Below are positions 1 through 9,386 of a stretch of DNA of 64,000 nt, one piece after another (position 1 is the stretch's first letter; each line of letters begins with the position of its first letter). The notes under the pieces were generated by a model that made no database searches, was not told the origin of the DNA, and saw only the letters and a list, made by a program, of their open reading frames with translations. The stretch is from an uncultured Nioella sp. (GTDB taxonomy: Bacteria; Pseudomonadota; Alphaproteobacteria; Rhodobacterales; Rhodobacteraceae), in the NCBI GenBank assembly GCA_947495575.1, contig CANLZL010000002.1, positions 558,001 to 622,000 on the forward strand, given 5' to 3'. The position numbers and the translations under genes are program-made.

Positions 1-333
1 GGCCTGTTAGGCACGCAGGTTGTCATGGCCACCCGACTCTATGGCCAATTGACTCAGACCCAAGCCATTGCGCTGGACCGCGAGAGTGAGCAGTTGGGCC
101 AGCGATATATCGATATGGCCGTGTCCGGGGTTTGTACAGAGACGCAACGCGCCACCTTTCTTGCTGCTGGCGCGCGGATGATGGCGGCAGGCGCGGATGC
201 AATTGTGCTGGCAGGCACAGACCTAAACCTTGCCTTTAACGGGCGCGACCCAGGCTACCCCGTTATCGACGCGCTGGATGTCCATGTTGATCTATTGGCA
301 GATATCGCGACCGGGCATGCGCCAATCCCCTGA
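1..333 (+). CDS. Aspartate/glutamate racemase family protein, 3' part
   Basis: The reading frame is open from the first base of the window, so only the C-terminal 110 residues are present. GLLGTQVVM at the edge and VLAGTDLNLAF followed by a proline/valine-rich stretch and DALDVHVDLL resemble the C-terminal half of the Asp/Glu/hydantoin racemase superfamily, where a cysteine after a similar LGCTEL motif acts as the second catalytic residue. Here that motif reads LAGTDL, so the usual cysteine is replaced by Gly. It may be a racemase-like protein with altered chemistry. The N-terminal half lies outside the window, so the enzyme cannot be judged further. Confidence 0.6.
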   Translation, partial: GLLGTQVVMATRLYGQLTQTQAIALDRESEQLGQRYIDMAVSGVCTETQRATFLAAGARMMAAGADAIVLAGTDLNLAFNGRDPGYPVIDALDVHVDLLADIATGHAPIP

Positions 334-419
334 AAACAGGCGATGATTTCTGGTCACGCTTTCAAAAGTTTTCAAACTGCTTAGTTGATTGGCAATTTTT
401 TCCGGTCAATGATGCAATC

Positions 420-809
420 ATGAGCGGTTTGAAAACAATTCATCTCGCCCTGCCTTGCATGATGGCGCTTTTGGCCCCTCCCGCCCCGGCCTCCAATATC
501 TCTGAGCTTACATTGACCTTTGCAGGGTGCGCCGGGCGGCTTTCCGCGCAGATGGAACACCAATGGCTGTTCTCTGATCCGGCGTCTGAGCGAACTGAAG
601 CACACCGCGCTGCGATGATCAGTCTGATAGAGGCCGTGATGCCCGAAGATCAGGGGCGCCAGGTTCTGGCCCATCGGATAGCGGCGAAACAGGCGCATGC
701 ACAGCTGCTGACGCGTGCATCGTTTAATCAAGACGACGGCGACGCGCATTGGGCGTTGACGCGTGCGGAACAAGAAATTGCCACTTGCCTTAGCCTGATC
801 CTGACCTGA
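420..809 (+). CDS. Small exported protein of unknown function
   Basis: 129 residues. The first 25 or so form a typical Sec signal (Lys at position 5, hydrophobic LALPCMMALLAPPAP, then ASN as a plausible cleavage region), so the mature protein should be periplasmic. The mature part has two Cys (in FAGCAGRL and ATCLSL), which could form a disulfide. I do not recognise a family. It is the first of three small co-oriented genes before cobT; the gap of about 70 bases to the next gene allows but does not prove co-transcription. Confidence 0.6.
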   Translation: MSGLKTIHLALPCMMALLAPPAPASNISELTLTFAGCAGRLSAQMEHQWLFSDPASERTEAHRAAMISLIEAVMPEDQGRQVLAHRIAAKQAHAQLLTRASFNQDDGDAHWALTRAEQEIATCLSLILT

Positions 810-877
810 GCCTTTTTGCAAAGGCACTTCTCTCGCGCTACGATCTCAGAATATTATTAATCATTTCAGGATTTCTC

Positions 878-1522
878 ATGCGTTTGTTCTTCGCCGCCCT
901 GCCCTTGCTTTTGCCTGCCCCCTCAGTTGCACAGGGTCTATCACCTTCAGAAACAACTGCCCTGCCCCGCGTCATTGACCACTTGTGTCACAACATTCAC
1001 GACCTCAATGGTTGCGAAAACATCTTTCTGCTGGAAAACATCGAAGAGCCGGATACCGCTGACCTGATCGTTCTGCCCGACCGTCGGACAGATGCAGAAG
1101 ATCCGCTACTGATCCTGCGAAGCGTGGCCTTCAACGGGGCAATGTGGGGCATGTCGCCATCCCTTGAGGCCGCAGGAGAAGGGTTCACGCTCCACTCTGA
1201 ACAAACCGGCATTGGCCGCCATCCCTGGCACGAATCCCTGACAGTCAGATGGATCGACGATGCGTTTTATGTCACGGCCTATGCCTTCTCGACTTATGAT
1301 CGCATCCTTGCGGCCTCAGCCAATTGCAGCCTTGATATTCTGGGCGGATACGCTTCGACCGAGCTATCACTGGTTGATATGGATACAGAAGCCGATGAGG
1401 TCACAGGGCGCAGCTGGTCAGTAGAAATGGAGTTGATTCCGATCACGGATTGGCGTGCCTTTATGGGAACGCCCGAGCCCTGCGCGGTCATAATGAATGC
1501 GTTTTACGAGGCAACCTTTTGA
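878..1522 (+). CDS. Exported protein of unknown function
   Basis: 214 residues starting with a clear signal peptide (MRLFFAALPLLLPAPSVAQ, Ala-x-Ala-like cleavage before GLSPSE). The mature part has Cys residues spread through it (DHLCHNIHDLNGCEN, ANCSLD, EPCAV) that could make two disulfides, fitting a periplasmic protein. No family recognised. The stop overlaps the possible TTG start of the next gene (TTGA), so the two are probably translated together. Confidence 0.65.
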   Translation: MRLFFAALPLLLPAPSVAQGLSPSETTALPRVIDHLCHNIHDLNGCENIFLLENIEEPDTADLIVLPDRRTDAEDPLLILRSVAFNGAMWGMSPSLEAAGEGFTLHSEQTGIGRHPWHESLTVRWIDDAFYVTAYAFSTYDRILAASANCSLDILGGYASTELSLVDMDTEADEVTGRSWSVEMELIPITDWRAFMGTPEPCAVIMNAFYEATF

Positions 1523-1782
1523 TCCAATTTCCGATCATGTTTCTATCAATCTGGGCGGCACTTGGCCGCGAGGACCCTCGCATAGCTGAGGCAGAGGCCA
1601 TCGCCGAGGCAACCTGTGCATGCGTCTACCTGGCATGTGCTATGGATGCTTCCGGCCAACTTCTTGAAGGTCGCGGTTTGGAACAAGAGGATTATGCAAA
1701 CCTTTCTGAGGAACAAATCGCGCGCTATGGCGCCGCCGTCGAAGCCGCCCGCGCCTGCGTAAGGGCGCAGATATTGGAATAG
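1519..1782 (+). CDS. Small Cys-containing protein of unknown function
   Basis: About 87 residues. I chose the TTG at 1519 because it overlaps the upstream stop as TTGA and has a GAGG about seven bases before it. The first ATG (1537) lacks any Shine-Dalgarno and would give 81 residues; the longer start in the ORF track would overlap the previous gene deeply. The protein begins with a short hydrophobic stretch ([14 protein letters not shown]), then an Ala/Glu-rich helix with three Cys ([10 protein letters not shown]) and a fourth near the end (ARACVRAQ). No family recognised. The uncertain start and small size keep confidence moderate. Confidence 0.45.
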   Translation: MIQFPIMFLSIWAALGREDPRIAEAEAIAEATCACVYLACAMDASGQLLEGRGLEQEDYANLSEEQIARYGAAVEAARACVRAQILE

Positions 1783-1852
1783 GGTGACGCGCCGCATCTG
1801 GACTGATCGAATCCGCTTTCCAAGAAGGCCACCCGGCCCTAAATTGCGGATC

Positions 1853-3727
1853 ATGAAAAAGCCGAGCGATAATCCAGCCGATCCGTTTAAAAAGGCGCTT
1901 GCCGAAACCACTCGGGTCATGGCCGACAACCCTGATCTCGATGTCAGCTTCTCCGTTGACCCACCGGGTGTGAACGGTGACACCGTGCGCTTGCCACAGG
2001 TGTCGCGCCGGATGTCACGCGACGAAGTATTGTTGGCACGAGGTGTCTCGGACGCATATGCGCTGCGATTGAAATATCACGACCCTGCAACGGCCGTTCG
2101 CTATGCCCCGCAAGGGCAGATGGCGCAGGATCTGATGGAAGCGATGGAAGTGGCCCGCTGCGAAGCCATGGGTGCGCGCGACATGCCCGGCACAGCAGGA
2201 AACATCGACGCAAAAATCACACATGAAGCGCGTCGCAAGGGCTACGGTGATGTGCGGGAGGCCTCGGATGCGCCGCTCGCTGTGGCAGCCGGTTATCTGA
2301 TCCGCCACCTTGCGACCGGCCGCGAATTGCCGCCCGAGGCGGCCAATGTCATGGAACTTTGGCGCGGGTTTATCGAGGATCGCTGCGGCGGAACCCTTGA
2401 AACCCTGGGAAAAACTCTGTCCGATCAAACTGCATTTGCCAAATTTGCCCGCCAGATGGTCGAAGATCTTGGCTATGGTGATCAGTTGGGTGATGACCCC
2501 GATGACCTGGATCAAGAGGATGAGGACGAAGCCCAGTCGCAGGAAGAGGATGATCCCGATTCCACAGGTGAGGCCGATGACGATCAGGATGAACAAGCCG
2601 ACGCCAACCCTGAGCAAAGTCAGGAAGAGCAACAAGATGCCTCTCAAGCCACGCTTGAGATGGAGGATAACGGCGATATGGAAGATGCCGAAGAGACCGA
2701 GATGCCCGAGGGCGAGGCGCCTCAGGATCCACCTCCACCGCAGCCCCATTCTGATGCGGATCCCACTTACACAGTCTATTCTACTGAAAACGACGAAGAA
2801 ATCGCCGCAGAAGAACTGGCGGAAGCGCGTGAATTGGAGCGACTGCGCTCCTATCTCGATCAACAGCTTGAGCCGCTAAAAGGTGCAGTCAGCCGTCTGG
2901 CCAATAAGCTGCAGCGCCGCCTGCAAGCACAACAAAACCGGTCGTGGGAATTCGATCTGGAAGAGGGCACGCTGGATGCGGGCCGATTGGCGCGCGTTGT
3001 TGCCAACCCCACCACGCCGCTGAGTTTCAAGGTCGAGAAAGACACCGAATTCCGCGATACCATTGTGACGCTGTTGCTGGACAATTCGGGCTCGATGCGC
3101 GGGCGTCCGATTTCGATCGCAGCGATTTGTGCTGATGTGCTGGCGCGTACTTTGGAGCGTTGCGGCGTGAAAGTCGAAATTCTAGGTTTTACAACAAAGG
3201 CTTGGAAAGGCGGGCGCGCACGTGAGGAATGGCTGTCCGAAGGACGCCCGCAGCAGCCGGGCCGCCTGAACGATCTGCGCCACATCATCTATAAACAGGC
3301 TGATGCTCCGATGCGCCGGACACGGGACAATCTGGGCCTGATGATGAAAGAGGGTTTGTTGAAAGAAAACATCGACGGAGAGGCTCTGGAATGGGCGCAT
3401 CGTCGAATGGTATCGCGGCGCGAGGCACGGAAAATCCTGATGGTGATTTCGGACGGTGCGCCGGTGGATGATTCAACATTGTCCGTTAACCCCTCGAATT
3501 TTTTGGAAAAACACCTTCGCGACGTGATCGAAATGGTTGAGAAACGCAAGGCTGTGGAACTGCTGGCGATCGGGATCGGCCATGATGTCACCCGCTATTA
3601 CGAACGCGCTGTGACCATCACAGATGTCGAGCAATTGGCAGGCGCGATGACTGAACAACTGGCCTCACTCTTTGACTCTGATCCACGAGCGCGGGCGCGG
3701 GTTATGGGCATAAAACGCGCCTCTTGA
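1853..3727 (+). CDS. cobT: Cobaltochelatase subunit CobT
   Basis: 624 residues from the ATG at 1853, the family-typical [15 protein letters not shown] start. The ORF track's longer start adds an implausible basic leader. CobT is the VWA-type subunit of the aerobic ATP-dependent cobaltochelatase CobNST, which inserts Co2+ into hydrogenobyrinic acid a,c-diamide in vitamin B12 synthesis. The N-terminal domain is followed by a very acidic, Gln-rich linker (roughly residues 215-310). The C-terminal VWA domain carries a MIDAS motif DNSGSM (D410) and a later SDGAPVD loop. Neither cobS nor cobN is visible nearby. The gene is followed convergently by a methyltransferase. Confidence 0.95.
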   Translation: MKKPSDNPADPFKKALAETTRVMADNPDLDVSFSVDPPGVNGDTVRLPQVSRRMSRDEVLLARGVSDAYALRLKYHDPATAVRYAPQGQMAQDLMEAMEVARCEAMGARDMPGTAGNIDAKITHEARRKGYGDVREASDAPLAVAAGYLIRHLATGRELPPEAANVMELWRGFIEDRCGGTLETLGKTLSDQTAFAKFARQMVEDLGYGDQLGDDPDDLDQEDEDEAQSQEEDDPDSTGEADDDQDEQADANPEQSQEEQQDASQATLEMEDNGDMEDAEETEMPEGEAPQDPPPPQPHSDADPTYTVYSTENDEEIAAEELAEARELERLRSYLDQQLEPLKGAVSRLANKLQRRLQAQQNRSWEFDLEEGTLDAGRLARVVANPTTPLSFKVEKDTEFRDTIVTLLLDNSGSMRGRPISIAAICADVLARTLERCGVKVEILGFTTKAWKGGRAREEWLSEGRPQQPGRLNDLRHIIYKQADAPMRRTRDNLGLMMKEGLLKENIDGEALEWAHRRMVSRREARKILMVISDGAPVDDSTLSVNPSNFLEKHLRDVIEMVEKRKAVELLAIGIGHDVTRYYERAVTITDVEQLAGAMTEQLASLFDSDPRARARVMGIKRAS

Positions 3728-3794
3728 GGTACTGGGTTTCGCGACAGGGGTGTCAGTTTTCGTGAAACCCCTGCCCGAGCCCTGAACAATCGGT

Positions 3795-4604
3795 TCAGAT
3801 AGCTGTTGCGGAAATAACCACCGATGGAATTGGCACGGTCCATGGACCGGTGGGCCCGCCCAAAGCCTCAACACTGTTGATTACCGCCTGCCGGATAGCG
3901 CGCTGGTTCTCCTCCGGCTGATCTTTCAAAAGGGCCGATCCCCGCACAGTACCAGTCAGGAAATAGTCATAGGGCGCGGCGGGGTCGCTCACTGTCCAAT
4001 TGCTGGCAACCTGGACCCGCGCGATATTGCCAAATCCAGCCGCCTCCAGGGCCGGTATGGCGCGTGCCATTTCAGCAAATTCAGTGGCACCGGGGCCTGC
4101 AGGCATTTTCACCTTTGTCGATCCAAATGTTGCCGCTGCGCCGGTCACATAGGCCATGGCCGAATCTACCACGCCATCCCAGACCGAATAGGCGAATCGT
4201 CCGCCCGATTTCAAAACACGACGCGCTTCAACCATTGCGGCGGCGGGATCGGGCACATGGGGAATACCAAAGCCGACGGTCACGGCGTCAAACCGGCCAG
4301 CATCGAAAGGCAAATTCATTGCATCCCCTTCTGTGAAATTCGCAGAAGGAACACGGGAGCGGGCCATGTCGAGCATAGCAGGAGAAAAATCCAAACCCAG
4401 CACACGCGCCCCGGTGGCCACAAGCGCCTCGGCGACGATGCCATGGCCACAACACAGGTCCAGCACTTCGTCACCCTGCCTGACGTTAACGGCGTCAATC
4501 ATGGCCGGAATAGCCATTTCAGACGCCTTCGCAAAATCGCTGGCATAGGTCGCCGCAATTGACGCATCCGACCAGCCCTGTTTCTCCATCTCTGCAAAAT
4601 CCAT
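3795..4604 (-). CDS. Class I SAM-dependent methyltransferase (UbiE-like)
   Basis: 269 residues. The glycine-rich SAM-binding motif DLCCGHGIVAEAL (about residues 50-62), the acidic end of strand 2 in GLDFSPAMLDMAR, GDAMNLPFDAGRFD (motif II) and RRVLKSGGRF (motif III) place it in the Methyltransf_11/UbiE-type fold. The substrate cannot be told from sequence; the C-terminal part is not that of true UbiE. A very strong Shine-Dalgarno (GGAGGGGG) precedes the ATG at 4604. It is convergent with cobT and divergent from the aminopeptidase gene. Confidence 0.85.
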   Translation of the reverse strand: MDFAEMEKQGWSDASIAATYASDFAKASEMAIPAMIDAVNVRQGDEVLDLCCGHGIVAEALVATGARVLGLDFSPAMLDMARSRVPSANFTEGDAMNLPFDAGRFDAVTVGFGIPHVPDPAAAMVEARRVLKSGGRFAYSVWDGVVDSAMAYVTGAAATFGSTKVKMPAGPGATEFAEMARAIPALEAAGFGNIARVQVASNWTVSDPAAPYDYFLTGTVRGSALLKDQPEENQRAIRQAVINSVEALGGPTGPWTVPIPSVVISATAI

Positions 4605-4735
4605 CCCGTCCCCCTCCTAACGTTACGAATAACACTATAACACGGCTTGATTTGCCTGTGGCTGCCCCTTGCCTTGTCGGTCAGTTTTAGGGTCTTCTCT
4701 GCCAACTCGGTTGTGACAGGAAAAGGCGCCCATTG

Positions 4736-6532
4736 ATGTTTCAAGGATTTACTGCAACCACAAATCCCGGTGATGGCGCCCCTCGTTTGGCCATGTTGCG
4801 CGAAAATTTGGCGCGTGAAGGTCTGACAGGGTTTCTGGTGCCCCGCGCCGACGCGCATCAGGGGGAATATGTCGCGCCTCGGGATGAGCGTCTGGCCTGG
4901 CTGACTGGTTTTACCGGGTCTGCCGGATTTGCAGCCATCTTGCCGGATAAGGCGGGCGTTTTCGTCGATGGGCGCTACCGTGTACAAGTCAAAACTCAGA
5001 CCGACCAGAATGTGTTCAGCCCCGTGGACTGGCCGGAGACCAAGCTGGAGGATTGGCTGAAAGAGGCACTGCCAAAAGGCGGAATTGTCGGGTTTGATCC
5101 GTGGCTGCACACATCCAAGGAGGTCGCGCGCCTCGAAAAAGCGTTAACTCCGGCACAGATTTCCTTGCGGCCCGTGGCCAATCGCATAGATGCAATTTGG
5201 GAGGATCAGCCGGAACGACCAACCGGCCCCGCCACCGCCTATTCCGCTGAACTGGCTGGCAAAACCTCGGGCGAGAAACGCGCAGAGGTGGCCGCGACAT
5301 TGCGAGAAGCCGGACAGGCGGCCGCCGTTTTGACCTTGCCCGATTCCATCAATTGGATGCTCAACATTCGCGGTGCTGATCTGGCGCATTTGCCGGTGGT
5401 GCAGTGTTTTGCCGTTATCGACGATCAGGGCCTGGTGACGTTGTTTTCAGATCCTGAAAAATTTGCATCTCTTGGCCCCGACCCTTCGACCACACTGAAA
5501 ACATGGGATGAATTTGATTCTCACCTGCGTGGGCTTGACGGCCCTGTAAGAGTGGACACAGCAACAGCCCCCCATCAGGTGAGCGTTATTTTGCAGGAGG
5601 CGGGAATCTCATTTCAAGCAGGCGATGACCCCTGCATTTTGCCCAAAGCCTGCAAGACAACGGCCGAAATAGCCGCAACTGACGCGGCACATATTCGTGA
5701 CGGCGCGGCAATGGTCCGGTTCCTGCATTGGTTCGACGTGAATGCCCCAAAAGGCGGGCTGACTGAAATCGACTGCGTAAGGGCCTTGGAAAGGTTCCGC
5801 GCTGCAACTGGCGCTTTGAAGGAGATCTCCTTCGATACGATTGCTGGTGCCGGGTCCAATGGCGCGATTGTCCATTACCGTGTAACGGACGAGACCAATG
5901 CCCACATCAAACCCGGTGAATTGTTCCTGATCGATAGTGGAGCCCAATATGAGGATGGCACCACTGACATCACCAGAACTGTTCCGATAGGCGAGGTCGG
6001 CGCAGAAGAACGGGCGGCCTTTACCCAGGTGTTGCAGGGAATGATCGCTATTTCTCGCCTGCGTTTTCCTCAAGGCCTGACGGGTGGCCATCTGGATGCC
6101 CTGGCGCGTGCTCCGCTTTGGGCCGAAGGGCGCGATTATGACCACGGCACGGGCCACGGCGTCGGGGTCTACCTAAGTGTCCATGAGGGGCCACAGAGAC
6201 TGAGCCGGGTATCGGACGTCCCACTGAAGGCTGGCATGATCCTGTCCAATGAACCGGGCTACTACCGTGAGGGGCAGTTTGGCATTCGGATCGAGAACCT
6301 GATTGTGGTGGAAGAAGCCCCGGACTTGCCTCAGGGCGACAAACGTCCTATGTACCGCTTCCACACCCTGACCTGGGCTCCGATAGATCGGCGTCTGATT
6401 GACGCAGAACGGCTCAGCAAGGGCGAAATTGATTGGCTGAACGCCTATCACAGAGACACCGCCGAAAAACTCACGCCGCTTTTGGACGATGAAGCGGCAG
6501 AATGGTTGGCACAGGCCACACAGCCTTTGTGA
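4736..6532 (+). CDS. Xaa-Pro aminopeptidase (aminopeptidase P, M24B)
   Basis: 598 residues from the ATG at 4736 (the ORF-track start is a TTG one codon earlier). It removes N-terminal residues ahead of proline. Two creatinase-like N-terminal domains are followed by the pita-bread catalytic domain with all five expected metal ligands: D400 and D411 (LIDSGAQYEDGTTDITRT), H474 (HGTGHGVG), E506 (SNEPGYY) and E520 (RIENL). The length and ligand spacing match the three-domain XPNPEP1-like type rather than short E. coli PepP. No signal peptide, so cytoplasmic. Confidence 0.92.
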   Translation: MFQGFTATTNPGDGAPRLAMLRENLAREGLTGFLVPRADAHQGEYVAPRDERLAWLTGFTGSAGFAAILPDKAGVFVDGRYRVQVKTQTDQNVFSPVDWPETKLEDWLKEALPKGGIVGFDPWLHTSKEVARLEKALTPAQISLRPVANRIDAIWEDQPERPTGPATAYSAELAGKTSGEKRAEVAATLREAGQAAAVLTLPDSINWMLNIRGADLAHLPVVQCFAVIDDQGLVTLFSDPEKFASLGPDPSTTLKTWDEFDSHLRGLDGPVRVDTATAPHQVSVILQEAGISFQAGDDPCILPKACKTTAEIAATDAAHIRDGAAMVRFLHWFDVNAPKGGLTEIDCVRALERFRAATGALKEISFDTIAGAGSNGAIVHYRVTDETNAHIKPGELFLIDSGAQYEDGTTDITRTVPIGEVGAEERAAFTQVLQGMIAISRLRFPQGLTGGHLDALARAPLWAEGRDYDHGTGHGVGVYLSVHEGPQRLSRVSDVPLKAGMILSNEPGYYREGQFGIRIENLIVVEEAPDLPQGDKRPMYRFHTLTWAPIDRRLIDAERLSKGEIDWLNAYHRDTAEKLTPLLDDEAAEWLAQATQPL

Positions 6533-6601
6533 CATGACGTTGTTACATAGGCCGGGCATCACCGGGCCATGGCGGTCGCGCAGATTGAGGGAGAAAGAGG
6601 G

Positions 6602-6949
6602 ATGGAAACCATGAGCCGTATCACTATTCGCAAAGCAACAGGTACCTGGGTTGTACGCGCAGGGGGCGCCGTTTTGGGCGAATCCACCAACGCTTTGGAA
6701 CTCAGCGAGGGCGATTTGCCCCCCGTCATCTATTTCCCCCGCGAAGATTTCGGCATGGCCTTCCTCGATGCGTCAGACCGGACCAGCTATTGCCCCCATA
6801 AGGGCGATGCCAAGTATTTTTCGGTCGTGACCAAGAACCAGGTTCTGAAAGATGTCGCGTGGAGCTATGAGACGCCAAATGAAGGCGTTCAGGCCATTGC
6901 CGGTCATCTTGCTTTTTATACCGACCAGGTTGCCGTCGAAAAACTGTAA
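6602..6949 (+). CDS. DUF427 domain protein
   Basis: 115 residues from the ATG at 6602, which has an AGAGG Shine-Dalgarno just upstream. The ORF-track start at 6569 has none, and the ATG at 6611 is a possible alternative. VIYFPREDF, TSYCPHKGDAKYFSV and the Trp-Ser-Tyr-Glu-x-Pro stretch near the end are the signature of DUF427, a small beta-rich family without an agreed function. It follows the aminopeptidase by about 70 bases on the same strand and ends 20 bases from a convergent gene. Confidence 0.85.
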   Translation: METMSRITIRKATGTWVVRAGGAVLGESTNALELSEGDLPPVIYFPREDFGMAFLDASDRTSYCPHKGDAKYFSVVTKNQVLKDVAWSYETPNEGVQAIAGHLAFYTDQVAVEKL

Positions 6950-6969
6950 GCCCTTACTTGGGGCCGGGG

Positions 6970-8109
6970 TCAATCGACCAACGGCCCCAATGCCTGGAAA
7001 TGAACCAAGCGTAAAAGGCGCAGATAGGCTTGATTATCCATCGCGCCATCCTCGCCCCAGCTTCCTGCCATTAAAAGCGAAACAGCCGGCACTTCCCCTG
7101 TATGGGCCGTAATTTGGGGTGCTATATCCCAGCCAGCCGAATAGGGCTGACCAGTAATCGGGTCGGCCACGTCGTCCCAGTTTTCGCGCATCCGGGTGGC
7201 TACTGCCTCGGCATCGCTACCCGGCGCAAGAACAAGGGTCAGCGCACCGCTCTCTGTGGTTCCGTTGGCAATATCCGTGACAGCAATGGCCAAAAGCTGC
7301 CCCGGAACGGACAGCCCGAGCTCGGTCGCCAAATCCGTTGGTCTGTCGGAAGCATCCGGCGTCAGAATCAAATAGGCACGCGACATTGACGCTGGCGCCT
7401 CGATTACATCGTTCAGCGCACTCATGATGGCCTCTACCACTACACTTTCGGCCAAAACAGGCCCGGCCGAAAGCGCACGGGTGATTTCAGGCCATGCCGG
7501 ACTGTAGAGCAGAACATCCGCACCAAAGCCTAACCGGGCGGACCGGCCAAGACGCCCGCCGAAAGGGTTTGTTGGATCAAGAGCATCAAAATCGATCCCG
7601 TTATCCTGTTCCCCGGACCACAAAACCGGCAGACCAGACAAAAGGTCAGGCTCGTAGCCTCGTCCATGCAAGACACCATAAACATTATCCAAAGCTTCGC
7701 CGGACAGGCGCATCATCATGATTTGCGAGGGCAGTGACCTGATCGCCAAAGTCTGTCTGAAATCCTGATGCCGCAAACCGACTGAGGCGAAAAGCTCGTC
7801 CGGGTCTGCAAGGGCCACATCCTGCATGATATCCGCAGGCAATGACCGCCCGGCAGCAAGGGCCGACGCGTCCAGCGAAATGAGACCCTGCACTTGGCTA
7901 AGCGCTGCCAATGGCGCAATTACCTCTGCATCGCCAAACTCGATCTCAATCAGACCATTATGGCTGTCGATTGTGTCTTGCGGCACCAGTTCCAACATCG
8001 CCCAAAGGGGATCAACCGGGCGATCCTGCGCCAGCGCCGGCGCGCAGACTAAGGGAAGGCAGAACGTCGTCAGTATGAGGGCGGGCTTAAAAAGCATTTG
8101 AAAAAACAT
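6970..8109 (-). CDS. Exported protein, member A of a tandem paralogous pair
   Basis: 379 residues from the ATG at 8109. The ORF-track start is a TTG at 8145; 8109 is preferred because the N-terminus MFFQMLFKPA then lines up with MISKILFKPA of the neighbour. A signal peptide ends at APALAQ. The mature protein has no recognised domain and no Cys-rich or membrane region after the signal. It shares blocks in the same order with the next gene: LVPQxTI, EIEFGD, VGLRHxDFxQTL, NPFxGRLGR, WPExTR, ENWxxxxDP and WGEDGAMxNQ. It is therefore an old tandem duplicate. No function proposed. Confidence 0.75.
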   Translation of the reverse strand: MFFQMLFKPALILTTFCLPLVCAPALAQDRPVDPLWAMLELVPQDTIDSHNGLIEIEFGDAEVIAPLAALSQVQGLISLDASALAAGRSLPADIMQDVALADPDELFASVGLRHQDFRQTLAIRSLPSQIMMMRLSGEALDNVYGVLHGRGYEPDLLSGLPVLWSGEQDNGIDFDALDPTNPFGGRLGRSARLGFGADVLLYSPAWPEITRALSAGPVLAESVVVEAIMSALNDVIEAPASMSRAYLILTPDASDRPTDLATELGLSVPGQLLAIAVTDIANGTTESGALTLVLAPGSDAEAVATRMRENWDDVADPITGQPYSAGWDIAPQITAHTGEVPAVSLLMAGSWGEDGAMDNQAYLRLLRLVHFQALGPLVD

Positions 8110-8192
8110 GTTGAAATCATGCGATCTGACATGTGTCTGTGTCAAATGCCCAGTCTTTGGAAAAGCTTAGCCCTCAAATAATTCGCTAGAGG

Positions 8193-9335
8193 CTATTCGT
8201 TCAAAAGTGCCGGGATGGACCCCCTGAAAACCATTTGCAGCAGCCGTGTCTGCGGCTGGTTGGCCATCGCGCCGTCCTCACCCCAATCCTGCGTCAGCTC
8301 AAGGGTTACCACCGGGCGTTCACCGGGAACCGCGTTTATGATGGGCATCGGTTCACCATCGCGGGCAAAGGGCCTTTGCATCACTGGATCGTCCGCATTG
8401 GCCCAGTTTTCTGCAATCCTCTCGGCCATGGCATCAATATTGGTGCCTTCCGCAAAAACCAATGCCATTAGGCCAGTTTCGTCAGTCATGAACGGAACCG
8501 CAGAAATCGCGACAAGTGAAAGACCTACGGATTGATCCAGCCCAAGCAACGGGTCCACGGTGGCGCCTTGGGACCCGCCCGCGGGAGGCATTGCCAAATA
8601 GGCGTGGCCAACCCTTCGAGGCGGCTCCAGCGCGGCATCGGTCGCGGACAATGCCGCCTGAATATCAGGATGGTCCGACAGGACCGGGCCGGGTGACAAA
8701 AGCCGTGTCATTTCCGGCCACCCAAGGCTGTAAGCCAGTAAGCCCGGGGCCAGTGCAAATCGCGACGCGCGCCCCAACCGTCCACTAAAGGGATTGTTGC
8801 GATCAATGGCATCCAAATCAATTGCGTAATCTATTTCATTCGACCAAAGGACCGGAACGCCCATTTCCACTGTGCGCGAATATCCGTTTGCTGTCAGTGC
8901 GGCGTCGACCGAACTGATTGCAGTATCCTGCACGCGCATTAATACGATTTCCGAAGGCAGCGCCGAAAGGGAAAGCGTTTGACTGAAATCGGCGTGGCGC
9001 AGGCCGACCGCCTCAAACATCAAATCTTCGTCCGCCACCATCATGCTTTGTCGAATACTGCCTGGCATTGATTGAGCAACGGCAAGTCGTTCTACCTGCT
9101 GTGGGTTCCGCCCCTGCAGCGCGCCCAAGGCAAGAAATGGGGACAGGACAGACACGTCTCCAAACTCAATCTCCATCAGAGACGATGACGACTCAATCGT
9201 GTTCTGCGGCACAAGAGAAAGCATTTCGGCAAACGCGGCCGTTGCACTTTCTTGGGCTGTAATTGGAGAGGACAATGTGACGGCAAAAAAAACGGCCACA
9301 CAGCTGGCGGGTTTGAAGAGGATTTTTGAAATCAT
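8193..9335 (-). CDS. Exported protein, member B of a tandem paralogous pair
   Basis: 380 residues with a signal peptide (MISKILFKPASCVAVFFAVTLSSPITAQ). It is the first gene of the pair as transcribed; member A follows after about 80 bases. The same ordered blocks occur (LVPQNTIESS, MEIEFGD, VGLRHADFSQTL, NPFSGRLGR, WPEMTRLLSPGPVL, ENWANADDP, DWGEDGAMANQ). The two proteins are nearly the same length but clearly diverged. No known domain recognised. It is probably periplasmic or surface-exposed. Confidence 0.75.
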   Translation of the reverse strand: MISKILFKPASCVAVFFAVTLSSPITAQESATAAFAEMLSLVPQNTIESSSSLMEIEFGDVSVLSPFLALGALQGRNPQQVERLAVAQSMPGSIRQSMMVADEDLMFEAVGLRHADFSQTLSLSALPSEIVLMRVQDTAISSVDAALTANGYSRTVEMGVPVLWSNEIDYAIDLDAIDRNNPFSGRLGRASRFALAPGLLAYSLGWPEMTRLLSPGPVLSDHPDIQAALSATDAALEPPRRVGHAYLAMPPAGGSQGATVDPLLGLDQSVGLSLVAISAVPFMTDETGLMALVFAEGTNIDAMAERIAENWANADDPVMQRPFARDGEPMPIINAVPGERPVVTLELTQDWGEDGAMANQPQTRLLQMVFRGSIPALLNE

Positions 9336-9386
9336 CCGGAATATTGAAACGACGCGCCGCGATCTGTCAATTCAGCGCCCGGAGGC

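Noticed and set aside
2015-2863. 282-aa hydrophobic ORF on the minus strand
   Set aside because: It is the antisense shadow of the acidic linker of CobT: GA-rich codons read backwards give Leu/Ile/Val codons.
3734-3773. Overlapping inverted repeats (GGGTTTC/GAAACCC and CAGGGGT/ACCCCTG) between cobT and the methyltransferase
   Set aside because: The pairings exclude each other and no T tract follows on either strand, so a terminator call is not supported.
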